This document shows, one piece after another, positions 9,154 to 17,710 of a DNA stretch of 64,000 bases. The DNA lies in the NCBI GenBank assembly GCA_036704045.1, contig DATNQM010000014.1:109305-173304 (forward strand), read 5' to 3'. The position numbers and the translations under genes were made by a program. Below the pieces are notes generated by a model. It did not search any database, was not told the DNA's origin, and saw nothing but the letters and a program-made list of their open reading frames with translations. The stretch is from Ancylothrix sp036704045. GTDB taxonomy: Bacteria; Cyanobacteriota; Cyanobacteriia; Cyanobacteriales; Oscillatoriaceae. Positions within the stretch are counted from its first letter, which is position 1. The number at the start of each line of letters is the position of its first letter.

Positions 9154-10155
9154 ATGATTGAGTCGGTATCTGTTGGTTCTATAACACCGTTTGATGTTAA
9201 AGTTGGTACCCAGCTAAAGAAGAGGTTGATTTCTGTTTTGCAGGTAAATTTAGGCCGGCGTTGTAATTTGTCTTGCAGTCATTGTCATGTAGAAGCCGGC
9301 CCAAAACGTACTGAAGAACTCTCCCCGCTTGTTTGTGACCAATTAATTGAAATTATCCAGCGTTTTGAGCAAATTAAAACTGTTGATTTGACCGGCGGTG
9401 CCCCAGAAATGAATTATGGTTTTAAACCAATTGTAGAAGCGGCGCGAAAGGCGGGTAAAGAAGTGATTGTGCGCTCAAATTTAACGATTTATTTTGAACC
9501 TGGTTTTGACGATTTACCGGCATATTTTGCAGCAAATAAGTTAAGGATTGTAGCTAGTTTACCTTGTTATTTGGCGGATAATGTTGATAAAATGCGCGGC
9601 GTTGGTGTTTTTAATGCTTCAATTCGTGCTTTGCAATGGTTAAACCGCGTTGGTTATGGTTCTGATGAAAATTTAATTCTTGATTTGGTTTATAATCCTC
9701 CGGTTCCTTTTGATGCCAATATGTTTACTCTTCCCCCAGAACAAGGGAAGTTAGAAAAGGCTTATAAAGCTTATTTAAATGAGCATTTTGGACTTAATTT
9801 TAATCAGCTTTTCACTATTACTAATCTTCCTATTGGACGCAGTAAATTTCACTTAAATCATCGCGGAATTATGGAGAATTACTTGTTTTTTTTAGAAAAC
9901 AATTTCAATGTCAATACAGTTGAAAATTTGATGTGTCGTAATCATTTGTCTGTAGATTTTTTGGGAAATATTTATGATTGCGATTTTAATCAAATGGAGA
10001 ACTTGCCGGCGCGCAATAAGGCTGGAGAAAATATAACTTTGGGAATGTTGTTAGAGGCAGGAAATTTAGATTTAATTGAAGAGGTGCAAACCGCTGATTT
10101 TTGCTATGGTTGTACTGCCGGTTGTGGTTCGAGTTGTGGGGGGGCTTTGGTGTAA
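9154..10155 (+). CDS. arsS: Arsenosugar biosynthesis radical SAM protein
   Basis: Radical SAM enzyme with the CxxxCxxC motif as CNLSCSHC near residue 37, preceded by the typical VNLGRR. The Cys-rich C-terminal domain ends in a dense set of cysteines (DFCYGCTAGCGSSCGG) likely to hold a second Fe-S cluster. The 333-residue length and TGGAPEMN motif fit the ArsS family, which makes dimethylarsinoyl-riboside-type compounds from methylated arsenic and SAM in cyanobacteria. The expected partner arsM (arsenite methyltransferase) is not in the window. A TVP38-type membrane protein follows on the same strand. Confidence 0.85.
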   Translation: MIESVSVGSITPFDVKVGTQLKKRLISVLQVNLGRRCNLSCSHCHVEAGPKRTEELSPLVCDQLIEIIQRFEQIKTVDLTGGAPEMNYGFKPIVEAARKAGKEVIVRSNLTIYFEPGFDDLPAYFAANKLRIVASLPCYLADNVDKMRGVGVFNASIRALQWLNRVGYGSDENLILDLVYNPPVPFDANMFTLPPEQGKLEKAYKAYLNEHFGLNFNQLFTITNLPIGRSKFHLNHRGIMENYLFFLENNFNVNTVENLMCRNHLSVDFLGNIYDCDFNQMENLPARNKAGENITLGMLLEAGNLDLIEEVQTADFCYGCTAGCGSSCGGALV

Positions 10156-10201
10156 AAAATTTGGGATAGGGATATTATTTAATTTTGTAAAAAGTGGGAG
10201 A

Positions 10202-10945
10202 ATGCCAACTATACTTATGAGCTTAAATAAAAATTTCAAGTCTAAAAAAATGCCGGTAATTGGGATTGTACTTTGGGGCGGTGTTATTTTGCCAGTTATA
10301 ATTTTTGCTTTGAAGTGTTTACATTATCCTGATCTTTTTCCTAGGGTAATAGAATGGATTGGTAATTTGGGAATTTGGGGGCCGGTTTTTTTTATTATCG
10401 TTTATATTCTAGCTACCCTTTTATTTCTTCCGGGGTTGTTATTGACTCTGGGGGCTGGGTTTTTATTTGGGGTAGTTTGGGGTTCGGTTTATGTGTGTTT
10501 GGGGTCAAATTTGGGCGCAACGGCGGCGTTTTTGGTAGGTAGGTATTTCGCTAGAAATTGGGTGGAAAAACAAATTTCTAACAATGAAAAATTTAAGGCT
10601 ATTGATGGGGCTGTGGCTGCGGAAGGTTGGAAATTTGTAGGGCTGTGCCGGTTGTCTCCTTTGTTTCCTTTTAATTTATTAAATTATGCTTTTGGAGTTA
10701 CCAAAGTTTCTTTGAGTGATTATTTTTGGGCTTCTTTGGTGGGGATGTTGCCGGCGACTGTTATGTATGTTTATTTGGGGTCTTTAGTTAAGGATTTTAC
10801 TTCAATTGGTCTGCAAAAACAACCAACTACTACGGTGGAATGGGTTTTAAGATTTGTTGGTTTTTTGGCAACGGTTGGAGTAACTATTTATGGTACGGTA
10901 ATTGCTAAAAAGTCTTTAAATTCTATGGAAAATAAAGAGGAGTAA
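10202..10945 (+). CDS. TVP38/TMEM64 (DedA-related) membrane protein
   Basis: Integral membrane protein with five to six hydrophobic segments and the family core seen as FLPGLLLTLGAGFLFG, then LGATAAFLVGRYFAR and LCRLSPLFPFNLLNYAFG. The frame extends upstream into arsS as far as 10076, but that overlap is long. The ATG at 10202 (MPTILMSL) is nearer the domain and preceded by GGGAG, though the spacing is tight; 10217 is an alternative. TVP38 proteins are proposed lipid scramblases or transporters. Placement after arsS suggests a role in arsenosugar or arsenolipid handling, which is inference. Confidence 0.75.
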   Translation: MPTILMSLNKNFKSKKMPVIGIVLWGGVILPVIIFALKCLHYPDLFPRVIEWIGNLGIWGPVFFIIVYILATLLFLPGLLLTLGAGFLFGVVWGSVYVCLGSNLGATAAFLVGRYFARNWVEKQISNNEKFKAIDGAVAAEGWKFVGLCRLSPLFPFNLLNYAFGVTKVSLSDYFWASLVGMLPATVMYVYLGSLVKDFTSIGLQKQPTTTVEWVLRFVGFLATVGVTIYGTVIAKKSLNSMENKEE

Positions 10946-10962
10946 CTTAAAGGTAAATTAGG

Positions 10963-11307
10963 TTATTCACTTTTTAGGGGAATGGCAACTTGTAGAGTTT
11001 GTTGGGTTTGGTAATCGTAAATTTCTACGAGGCGGTAAAGTTGTCTGCCCGCCGGTGGAGGGGCAATTTCTATTTCTTGGGTGAGAATTGGTAAAAATTT
11101 TAAAAATTGATATCTTTGCTCTAGGCTTTTGTCTGTATAGCGGTTGATCGGTAGATTTAATTGATTGCGACTAACAGTAATTTGAAGTTCTTTGACGATG
11201 GGATATTCTTTACCACCTAATTTGATATAAGTTTGAGATAAAGCCGGTAAAGGATAGCTAAAAATTAACAAAAATAGGGAGAGAATTTTGATTTTTTTTG
11301 TGTTCAT
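10963..11307 (-). CDS. Small secreted hypothetical protein
   Basis: From the ATG at 11307 the protein has a clear signal peptide (MNTKKIKILSLFLLIFSYP then LPALSQ) followed by about 90 residues with no recognised domain. An upstream start at 11412 would add a His-rich, non-secretory extension and is less likely. It lies between the convergent TVP38-like gene and the divergent HAD gene. Function unknown. Confidence 0.6.
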   Translation of the reverse strand: MNTKKIKILSLFLLIFSYPLPALSQTYIKLGGKEYPIVKELQITVSRNQLNLPINRYTDKSLEQRYQFLKFLPILTQEIEIAPPPAGRQLYRLVEIYDYQTQQTLQVAIPLKSE

Positions 11308-11443
11308 TTTTATGGGTTGCAGTGAGTTGATGGGGTTAGAGAAGTATTGGGGCTGGTAAATGTTGCTAAAATTGACAAATTTTTGTAAAGTTGTGGGGTG
11401 GTGATGGTGCAAGGTTCAATAGCCCCAGGATAATTAAATTGAT

Positions 11444-12163
11444 ATGAGTATTAAGGCGGTTTTGTTTGATTTTAATGGTGTGATTATCAATGATGAGAAG
11501 ATTCATGAGCAGCTGATTGAGGAGTTGCTGATTTCTGAAAATTTACGTCCCAGGCGTGATGAGTTTCGGCAAGTTTGTTTGGGAAGGAGTGATCGCTCTT
11601 GTATTGCTGAGTTGCTAAATAGCCGATATCGGGTGGTGACTGAGGCGTATTTGGATCAGTTGATTGCTCGCAAGAGTGCTGCTTATTTGGAGAAGTTGCA
11701 GAGTTTGGAAGTTTTGCCAATTTATGAGGGGTTGGAAGATTTTATTTTAAGCTTGCAAGGGGCTAATTTAAAGTTGGCTGTGGTGACGGGGGCTTTGCGT
11801 CGGGAGGTGGAGACGGTTTTAAGTCGTGCAGGTTTGACAAAGTATTTTTCGGCTATTGTAACTGCGGAGGATATTACGAAAAGTAAGCCGGCACCGGACG
11901 GTTATTTGATGGCGGTTAAGTGTTTAAATGAGTGTTACCCTGGTTTGAATTTGTCTCCAAAAGAATGTTTGGTGATTGAGGATACGCCGACAGGAATTCA
12001 GGCGGGATACCAAGCTGGAATGCCGGTGGTGGGAGTGGCAAATAGTTATCCTTTTCACATGATTCACCGACAGGCGACTTGGGTTGTTGATCGTTTTGCG
12101 GATCTTGAGTTAAACCGGGTTTTGGAGTTTTATGCTGAGGGAACTCAGTCTTTGAAATCTTAA
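11444..12163 (+). CDS. HAD-superfamily hydrolase, beta-phosphoglucomutase-like, with a DxN motif
   Basis: HAD fold with cap inserted after motif I. Motif I reads FDFNGVIINDE: the nucleophile D9 is kept, but the second acidic residue, normally the general acid/base Asp of DxD, is Asn11. Motif II is VVTGAL, motif III the Lys in KSKPAPDGY and motif IV VIEDTPTGIQAG, all intact. The family includes phosphoglycolate phosphatases and beta-phosphoglucomutases; the Asn substitution may slow or alter catalysis. Substrate not predictable. Confidence 0.8.
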   Translation: MSIKAVLFDFNGVIINDEKIHEQLIEELLISENLRPRRDEFRQVCLGRSDRSCIAELLNSRYRVVTEAYLDQLIARKSAAYLEKLQSLEVLPIYEGLEDFILSLQGANLKLAVVTGALRREVETVLSRAGLTKYFSAIVTAEDITKSKPAPDGYLMAVKCLNECYPGLNLSPKECLVIEDTPTGIQAGYQAGMPVVGVANSYPFHMIHRQATWVVDRFADLELNRVLEFYAEGTQSLKS

Positions 12164-12300
12164 ATTACAAATTTTTGGCTCTAAAATTTAGGAACTCCTA
12201 AATGATGGAATTTTTTCATGAGGTATTGACAAGTGAGGCTTTTTGTTGTAGGTTGTAAGGATGTGACCAAAATTTGCTTGTTGCAGAGTTTGGCAGTCGC

Positions 12301-12373
12301 GGGGAATTAGCTCAGTTGGTAGAGTGCTGCGATCGCACCGCAGAGGCCAGGGATTCGAGTTCCCTATTCTCCA
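12301..12373 (+). tRNA. tRNA-Ala (anticodon CGC)
   Basis: Folds as a full cloverleaf: acceptor GGGGAAT with ATTCTCC, including the G3:U70 pair that is the alanine identity element; D-arm GCTC/GAGT; anticodon stem CTGCG/CGCAG; T-arm AGGGA/TCCCT with loop TTCGAGT; discriminator A73. Loop positions 32-38 are ATCGCAC, giving anticodon CGC for codon GCG. CCA is not encoded. The anticodon arm contains the octamer GCGATCGC, identical to the cyanobacterial HIP1 sequence. Confidence 0.93.
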
Positions 12374-12551
12374 TTAGTTTAAAAGCTATAAATAAACCAT
12401 CCAAAAATTTTTACAGTAGCTTGACTTAAGTTTGGCATAAAAGCATTATAAAACCTTCTTTTTTGATTGACTTTTTCTACCTAATTGTGGGCTTAAATTT
12501 GGCCTATTTCCAACCAACCCATTCTTGGGAAGTAAAACAAAACTCCCCGAC

Positions 12552-12660
12552 AAGTGTTTTAGCTGCTAAGCAGGAAGGAAAGGCTACCGACGATTACTAA
12601 CACTTAAGTCCAGATTTTGGGCATCTTAAAAGCAGCCGACATTACGGGTTGGCTGCTTAA
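12552..12660 (+). other. Structured leader or small-RNA candidate before a membrane-protein gene
   Basis: Two strong inverted repeats occur in the 308-bp gap after the tRNA. AAGTGTT (12552-12558) pairs with AACACTT (12599-12605), enclosing a smaller TTAGC/GCTAA hairpin and a purine-rich loop. AAGCAGCC then pairs with GGCTGCTT just before the downstream ATG at 12682. This could be a 5' leader, an attenuator or a separate small RNA. I recognise no known riboswitch class. Confidence 0.4.
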
Positions 12661-12681
12661 ACTTCTAGGGTCTTTCTCTAA

Positions 12682-13380
12682 ATGAAAACTATAAAATCTT
12701 TGCAAACTTTGTGGCCGGGGTGGTTCCCGTACCCCAGCGCCTGGTTGCAAGCGGTCTTAATGATGCTCGTTGCTATAGGCCCAATGGCCCTAATTCTTGA
12801 GATTATTGATTGGCGATTGGAAGTATTCAGAACGCCATTTCAACTAGGAATAATCATTTTATTCTCCACATTTGGGGCAATCCTTGCTTTTGTTCCCTAC
12901 GCCTACGCCTACTCATTTTTTTTGGGAGACTCCCCTTCTGGATGGCCTAAAAATCTCCCCAGTCCTAGAAGTTTAGCAGAGGCGCTGTTTGGCTTATCAG
13001 CGCTAACCATTTCATCATCTATTGGTGTGGGGGTTAGCCTGCTTTTCATTCGCCTTAATGCAAGACATGGCCTTTATTTCTATTCCAACTACAATTTTTA
13101 TGGTCAAGAAGGTGCAGCAACTATTGGCGCGATTGCTTGGTTTGTTTCCGCTGCATACCTTTATCAGGCCAAGATTTTGACATGGCGCGGCATGATGGCC
13201 GAACTCAAGAAAAAAGCGACAGATGACTTAGCGGCAAATGTAACATCCTCAGAAGACAATCCTTTTAGTGACTTTGTTCTTTATCCAGAAACAACGCCTA
13301 AAGTGTCAACCAAAACATCTATCAAGACCAAACAAGCGACAAACTTCAAAACCCAAACCAAGAAAGTAGCTAAGCATTAA
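12682..13380 (+). CDS. Hypothetical four-helix membrane protein
   Basis: A 232-residue protein with about four transmembrane segments (near residues 22-42, 52-72, 97-117 and 145-162) and a Lys/Thr-rich soluble C-terminal tail of about 60 residues. No known family recognised. ATG at 12682 is preceded by a weak ribosome site. A clear terminator follows at 13411. Confidence 0.65.
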   Translation: MKTIKSLQTLWPGWFPYPSAWLQAVLMMLVAIGPMALILEIIDWRLEVFRTPFQLGIIILFSTFGAILAFVPYAYAYSFFLGDSPSGWPKNLPSPRSLAEALFGLSALTISSSIGVGVSLLFIRLNARHGLYFYSNYNFYGQEGAATIGAIAWFVSAAYLYQAKILTWRGMMAELKKKATDDLAANVTSSEDNPFSDFVLYPETTPKVSTKTSIKTKQATNFKTQTKKVAKH

Positions 13381-13410
13381 TTTTTGTTGACGCACTTTTT
13401 TAAATATCTC

Positions 13411-13440
13411 TAGGGTGGCTTGTGATCACCCTATTTTTTT
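13411..13440 (+). terminator. Terminator after the four-helix membrane protein
   Basis: TAGGGTG (13411-13417) pairs with CACCCTA (13427-13433), followed directly by a T-run. The rest of the gap to 13690 shows no gene. Confidence 0.85.
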
Positions 13441-13690
13441 TTATTTCATTTCTCGGAAAGTTTAATGGTAATAAACGGTGAACCTCGGCAGTAGTAGTTT
13501 TTACTTTCCTTAAAAATTCTTCTTCTTTTCAGTAAAATATTCAAACTTTTAGCAGATTAAATATAAATCTACCTCTATCAGAAGATTTTCTACCTTTTTA
13601 ATCTCTTCCGAGAGAGGATGTAAAATTATTTAGCAGTTGATAAGCTTAAAACAAGTCAGAGAAAGTTATGTAAGAAAAGGAAAATTTAGT

Positions 13691-14698
13691 ATGACAAGCC
13701 TTAACGACAACTCCAAATCATTAAACAACCAAGAGAGCAATCTACACTCTACCAGTGCTGAAATCATAGAGACTTCAGGAAACATCGAAAAGAAAGAAAA
13801 TGCTGCCGATCAAACTCATAATAATCATATCGTCGCTGAAGCTATCGGGGCGGCTGGCGGAAGCATAGCAGGAGCAACAATTGGTAAATTAGTTGGTGGG
13901 CGTTTAGGTGCGGCTATTGGTGCTGTTGGTGGCGCTATTGCCGGTGCAGCAATTGGAGATCAAGCAGCCGAAGGAATTGACAAGAAAGTTGATAGCGCTG
14001 TTGATACGATGAAAGATGCTGTTAAGGGAGTAACTCATCAAGTTGAAGGCGTGGTTGGTACTGTCAAAGAAAAAGTTGAGCAAGCTGACCTACAATCTGT
14101 AGTAAGCTCTGCAAAACAAAAAATTGATGAAGCGGATGTGCGTGGTGTAACTGAGTCTGTTAAGCATAAAATTGATGAGGCTAATGTGCGTGGTGTAACT
14201 GATTCTGTGCAGCATAAAATTGATGAGGCGGATGTTCGCGGTGTCACTCAGTCTGTGCAAAATAAAATTGATGAAGCTAATGTTGGCGGTGTCACTAATT
14301 CGCTTAAAAACAAAATTGATGAAGCTAATGTGCGTGGCATAACTGATTCTGTTAAGCACAAAGTTGATGAAGCTAATGTGCGTGGTGTAACTGATTCTGT
14401 TAGGAACAAAGTTGATGAAGCGGATGTGCGTGGCGTAACTGATTCTGTCAAAGGCAGTATTAAAGATGCCAAAGATGCGATGACAAATACAACGAAGCGC
14501 CCTACAGAAAATAGACTGATTGCAACTCCTCCTTTTAGCACATCTTCTACTTCGGCAGAAATTTATACTCCTAAAGCAGCTACGCCTTCTACTCCTTCGT
14601 TAGATTCAATGTCTAAGTTAGATGATGTGGTTGTTCCTGAGCATAAAATTGAACCGAAAATAACTGAAAAAGACTTGCGAAAACGCCGTGAATTTTAA
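13691..14698 (+). CDS. Glycine-zipper protein with 16-residue amphipathic repeats (LEA-like)
   Basis: The ATG at 13691 (MTSLNDNSK) is preceded by AAAAGGA and is preferred over 13637. The protein has a polar N-terminus, a Gly/Ala-rich zipper at about residues 55-95 (AIGAAGGSIAGATIGKLVGG), then eight 16-residue repeats of the form KIDEANVRGVTDSVKH at about 128-255, and a Pro/Ser/Thr-rich tail. Glycine zippers insert into or associate with membranes. The charged helical repeats recall late-embryogenesis-abundant proteins linked to desiccation tolerance. No signal peptide is seen. Function is inferred only. Confidence 0.7.
   Translation: MTSLNDNSKSLNNQESNLHSTSAEIIETSGNIEKKENAADQTHNNHIVAEAIGAAGGSIAGATIGKLVGGRLGAAIGAVGGAIAGAAIGDQAAEGIDKKVDSAVDTMKDAVKGVTHQVEGVVGTVKEKVEQADLQSVVSSAKQKIDEADVRGVTESVKHKIDEANVRGVTDSVQHKIDEADVRGVTQSVQNKIDEANVGGVTNSLKNKIDEANVRGITDSVKHKVDEANVRGVTDSVRNKVDEADVRGVTDSVKGSIKDAKDAMTNTTKRPTENRLIATPPFSTSSTSAEIYTPKAATPSTPSLDSMSKLDDVVVPEHKIEPKITEKDLRKRREF
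14072..14455 (+). repeat. Eight tandem 48-bp coding repeats
   Basis: Seven close copies from 14120 to 14455 plus one degenerate copy at 14072-14119. Each encodes one 16-residue helix unit with conserved (K)(I/V)DEA and VRGVT positions. DNA identity between units is high (for example GATGTGCGTGGTGTAACTGA-type cores), indicating recent expansion. Confidence 0.85.
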
Positions 14699-14817
14699 GT
14701 ATAGCCTTCGCCTTTATTCGTAAAAAAAATAAAAGCAATTTCCATCTAACTTTGAGATTGTTAAAGAGTATTTCAAGACGAATTAAGGTGGGGAATTATA
14801 GGCATTATATCTAAGCT

Positions 14818-14854
14818 AAATCGCTCATTTTTTGAATAGAATGGGCGATTTTTT
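14818..14854 (+). terminator. Terminator after the repeat protein
   Basis: AAATCGC-TCAT pairs with ATG-GGCGATTT around a T-rich loop, followed by a T-run. The remaining spacer to 15014 holds no gene and should contain the larC promoter. Confidence 0.75.
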
Positions 14855-15014
14855 ATTTTTAACTTTTTATATTATGCTTAGAGGCTTTCTCTGGCAAATT
14901 TTGAAATTATGTTTCTATTTGGTTAATAAGTAGACGAGTTTTTGACCCAAAGCTAAGGGTGATCTAAACTAAGTTTATTGGTGGCTATAAGCCCCGAAGT
15001 GTCTCAGGTGAATT

Positions 15015-16313
15015 ATGGCTAAAATTGCTTATTTAGATTGTCCTACCGGCATTGCAGGTGATATGTTTTTGGGTGCGCTTGTAGATGCCGGTGTGCCATT
15101 AGAATATATTACTCAACAACTTCAGTGTCTCGGTATTTCCGATGAATATCAACTGCGCGCTGAAAAGGTCTTGCGTAATGGCCAAGAAGCTACAAAAGTT
15201 TATGTGGATTTAAAGGCTGAGTTTGTAGGGGTGGCAGAAATTGATGAGCCGGTTGAAGCACCAACTTTTGATGAACTTTCCCATAGTCACCATCACCACG
15301 AAGATTGTCATTCCGAACATAGCCACCACGAACACTCCCACACTCGTCACCTGCCAGAAATTGACAACCTAATTGTTTCGGCAAAATTACCTCCTCGTGC
15401 TGAAGCTTGGAGTTTGGGAGTATTTCGCAAATTAGCTGATGCTGAAGGATTTGTACACGGAATTTCTCCAGAAAAAGTACACTTTCACGAAGTGGGCGCA
15501 ACTGATGCTATAGTGGATATTGTCGGGACTTGTCTAGGTTTGGATTGGTTGGGAATTGATGCGCTTTATTGTTCACCTCTACCAACAGGAGGCGGTACAA
15601 TACGAGCAGCGCATGGTCGAATGCCGGTACCTACACCGGCCGTTTTAAAGTTATTTGAGATGGGTAAGATGCCTGTTTATAGTAATGGCATTAACCGCGA
15701 ATTAGTTACCCCCACCGGCGCGTCAATTGTTTGCACTTTAGCTGCATCTTTTGGCTCTCCACCGGCCATGACTTTGCATCAAGTCGGTTTAGGGGCCGGT
15801 TCTCGGAATTTAGCAATACCGAATATCTTACGTTTGTGGGTAGGAGAAGCCGCGATTTTACCCACCGATATCTCTTCGCAAATAGAAACAATTTCCGTCC
15901 TTGAAACTCAAATTGATGACCTTAATCCTCAAGCCATTGGTTACATTTTTGACCGGCTATTTGAAGCAGGAGCCCTGGATGTTTTTACTCAACCCATAGG
16001 CATGAAAAAATCCCGGCCTGGAATATTATTAACTGTAGTTTGTCATCCTCAAAAACAAGCGGCTTGCGAAGCAGTAATTTTTCGAGAAACAACTACTTTA
16101 GGCATTCGCCGACTTTCCCAAGAAAGAGTAATTTTATCACGGGAAATTGTTCAAGTTATGACACCCTTTGGGCCGGTGCGAGTTAAGGTAGCAAAAACTG
16201 CCGACCAAATGCTAAAACCTCAACCAGAATATGAAGACTGTGCAGCTATTGCTAAAAAGCATAATTTACCTTGGCGAGAAGTTCACCGTTTGGTTTTAGA
16301 ACACTGGCATTAA
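15015..16313 (+). CDS. larC: Nickel pincer cofactor biosynthesis protein LarC
   Basis: LarC inserts nickel into the dithiolated pyridinium intermediate to make the nickel-pincer cofactor of lactate racemase and related isomerases, consuming CTP. The 432-residue protein starts with the family signature YLDCPTGIAGDMFLGAL, has the His-rich nickel-binding region at about 92-115 (HSHHHHEDCHSEHSHHEHS), then HFHEVGATDAIVDI and the C-terminal ETQIDDLNPQ region. No larA, larB or larE is nearby. GTG/ATG choice is clear: ATG at 15015 after CAGGTG. A terminator follows. Confidence 0.93.
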   Translation: MAKIAYLDCPTGIAGDMFLGALVDAGVPLEYITQQLQCLGISDEYQLRAEKVLRNGQEATKVYVDLKAEFVGVAEIDEPVEAPTFDELSHSHHHHEDCHSEHSHHEHSHTRHLPEIDNLIVSAKLPPRAEAWSLGVFRKLADAEGFVHGISPEKVHFHEVGATDAIVDIVGTCLGLDWLGIDALYCSPLPTGGGTIRAAHGRMPVPTPAVLKLFEMGKMPVYSNGINRELVTPTGASIVCTLAASFGSPPAMTLHQVGLGAGSRNLAIPNILRLWVGEAAILPTDISSQIETISVLETQIDDLNPQAIGYIFDRLFEAGALDVFTQPIGMKKSRPGILLTVVCHPQKQAACEAVIFRETTTLGIRRLSQERVILSREIVQVMTPFGPVRVKVAKTADQMLKPQPEYEDCAAIAKKHNLPWREVHRLVLEHWH

Positions 16314-16421
16314 TTAGTTTTTTTTGCTACTAATAAAAGAAACCCTATCTCCACCTACAGCAAAAATATTGATTAGTGTTGGCGCGTTAAGGTTGGAATG
16401 AAAACCAACCTATATCAAACT

Positions 16422-16460
16422 AAAAATCTATCCCTGAAAAAACAGAGATAGATTTTTTTT
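16422..16460. terminator. Bidirectional terminator between larC and a secreted LEA-like gene
   Basis: AAATCTATC-CTG pairs with CAG-GATAGATTT, flanked by A- and T-runs on both sides, so it can end both convergent genes. A small perfect hairpin GGTTGG/CCAACC lies just before it at 16391-16410. Confidence 0.8.
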
Positions 16461-16478
16461 AAACTCAATCTTAGTTAA

Positions 16479-17222
16479 TTAGTCGATGGAGTTACCTACT
16501 TTGTCCAAATTACGTTTGGTGGTGTTGATATCGCTGTTAACTTTCGATTTCACTGCACCGGCAGCATCATCAATGGCGCTTTTTGTGGTATTGATATCGT
16601 TGTTGACTTTCGATTTTACACCACTACCAGCTTGACGAGCAGCAGACTTAGCATTGTCGCCTAATTCGTTAGCGGTTTCTTTAGCATTTTTTACACCGCG
16701 ATCAACAGTTGATTTTGCATTACCTGTGGCATCTTTAACTACTTCTTTGCTGCCTTCCGCAGTGGCTTTAGCATTATCTTTCAAATTATCAGCACCTTTA
16801 GCGGCGCGGTCTGCAAAGTTAGAAGCATTACGCTTGACAGTAGAACCTACTTCCTGGGCTTTATCGGGGATATTGCTAACAGCATCAGGTGCATCTTTGG
16901 CAACGCGCTTTACAGCTTCGGCTGGGTTGCCGGTGCGGTTGCGGAGATTACTTTCGGCGTTATCAACTAAACCTTTAGCTTTTGCTTCTGCACGGCTTGT
17001 ATTGCGTCGAGGATCTGTGTCTGCATAGTCATTCATTCCCCCTTCATATTTGTTGCCCATCACTTCTTTGGGCACTTCAGGGCGAACTTCGTTAGAGGTT
17101 TTGCCAAAGTCAAAAAACCCTGCATTAGCGGCTGGAATTTGAACAAAGAAAAATAAGCCAGCCACAAAGATGATGGCTACTTTTGTTACCAGGCTGTGTA
17201 GAAATGCAAAAACTTGTTTCAT
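16479..17222 (-). CDS. Secreted LEA-like / apolipophorin-like helical protein
   Basis: A 247-residue protein with a signal peptide (hydrophobic core AIIFVAGLFFFVQIP, cleavage after ANA). The mature part begins with a motif region RPEVPKEV...YEGGMNDYADTDPR and continues as a long Ala/Lys/Asp-rich amphipathic helical region with repeated (D/N)NAK and VKSKVNxDINTTK units near the C-terminus. It resembles late-embryogenesis-abundant or YtxH-like proteins. The lipoprotein at 17762 shares its N-terminal motif region. Periplasmic stress role is inference. Confidence 0.7.
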   Translation of the reverse strand: MKQVFAFLHSLVTKVAIIFVAGLFFFVQIPAANAGFFDFGKTSNEVRPEVPKEVMGNKYEGGMNDYADTDPRRNTSRAEAKAKGLVDNAESNLRNRTGNPAEAVKRVAKDAPDAVSNIPDKAQEVGSTVKRNASNFADRAAKGADNLKDNAKATAEGSKEVVKDATGNAKSTVDRGVKNAKETANELGDNAKSAARQAGSGVKSKVNNDINTTKSAIDDAAGAVKSKVNSDINTTKRNLDKVGNSID

Positions 17223-17492
17223 AGTCTTACTCCGTTGTTTTGTATGTTACCGCCTTAAAATTTGGCTGGGGCGGTTATAAAATATTTGTCAGCTAAAGGT
17301 TTCTGAATCGAAAAAATTAACTTACATCTATTACAATAAAAGGGAACAAATCAACCTTGTCTCTATCCAAAGTCTAATTATTTTAAATTTTAAATTTGTG
17401 CTTTAAGGCTGAGGTTAAAAAAGTCGAAAAGTGCCAAGAAAAATTAAACAGCTTTTTTGGATTGTTGGGCCAATGAAACCAACTAGTAAGTA

Positions 17493-17583
17493 GAAGCATC
17501 TAACTACTGGTAGGATGCTTCGAGCGTAAGCGCAACCCATCAAAGCCTCTATTGTGTTGGGTTTCGTTCCTTAACCCAACCTA
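17493..17583. repeat. Dispersed cyanobacterial intergenic repeat with two hairpins
   Basis: GAAGCATC (17493-17500) pairs perfectly with GATGCTTC (17514-17521). GTTGGGTT (17556-17563) pairs with AACCCAAC (17573-17580). The segment around TGTTGGGTTTCGTTCC is a familiar small dispersed repeat in cyanobacterial spacers. The rest of the gap 17223-17761 shows no gene. Confidence 0.65.
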
Positions 17584-17710
17584 CATTACTACATTACCTA
17601 GAATTTAATTGAGTTGACTTACTTATCTAGGATAAATGCTGTTTTAACAGTGTATTTCTTTACTAAACAACTGTATAAGCAAAAGACGATGATAATTAAT
17701 TAATAGCTAC

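Noticed and set aside
14038..14541. Three repetitive minus-strand frames opposite the 16-residue-repeat protein
   Set aside because: They arise from the 48-bp repeats and encode repetitive Ser/Thr stretches without start signals.
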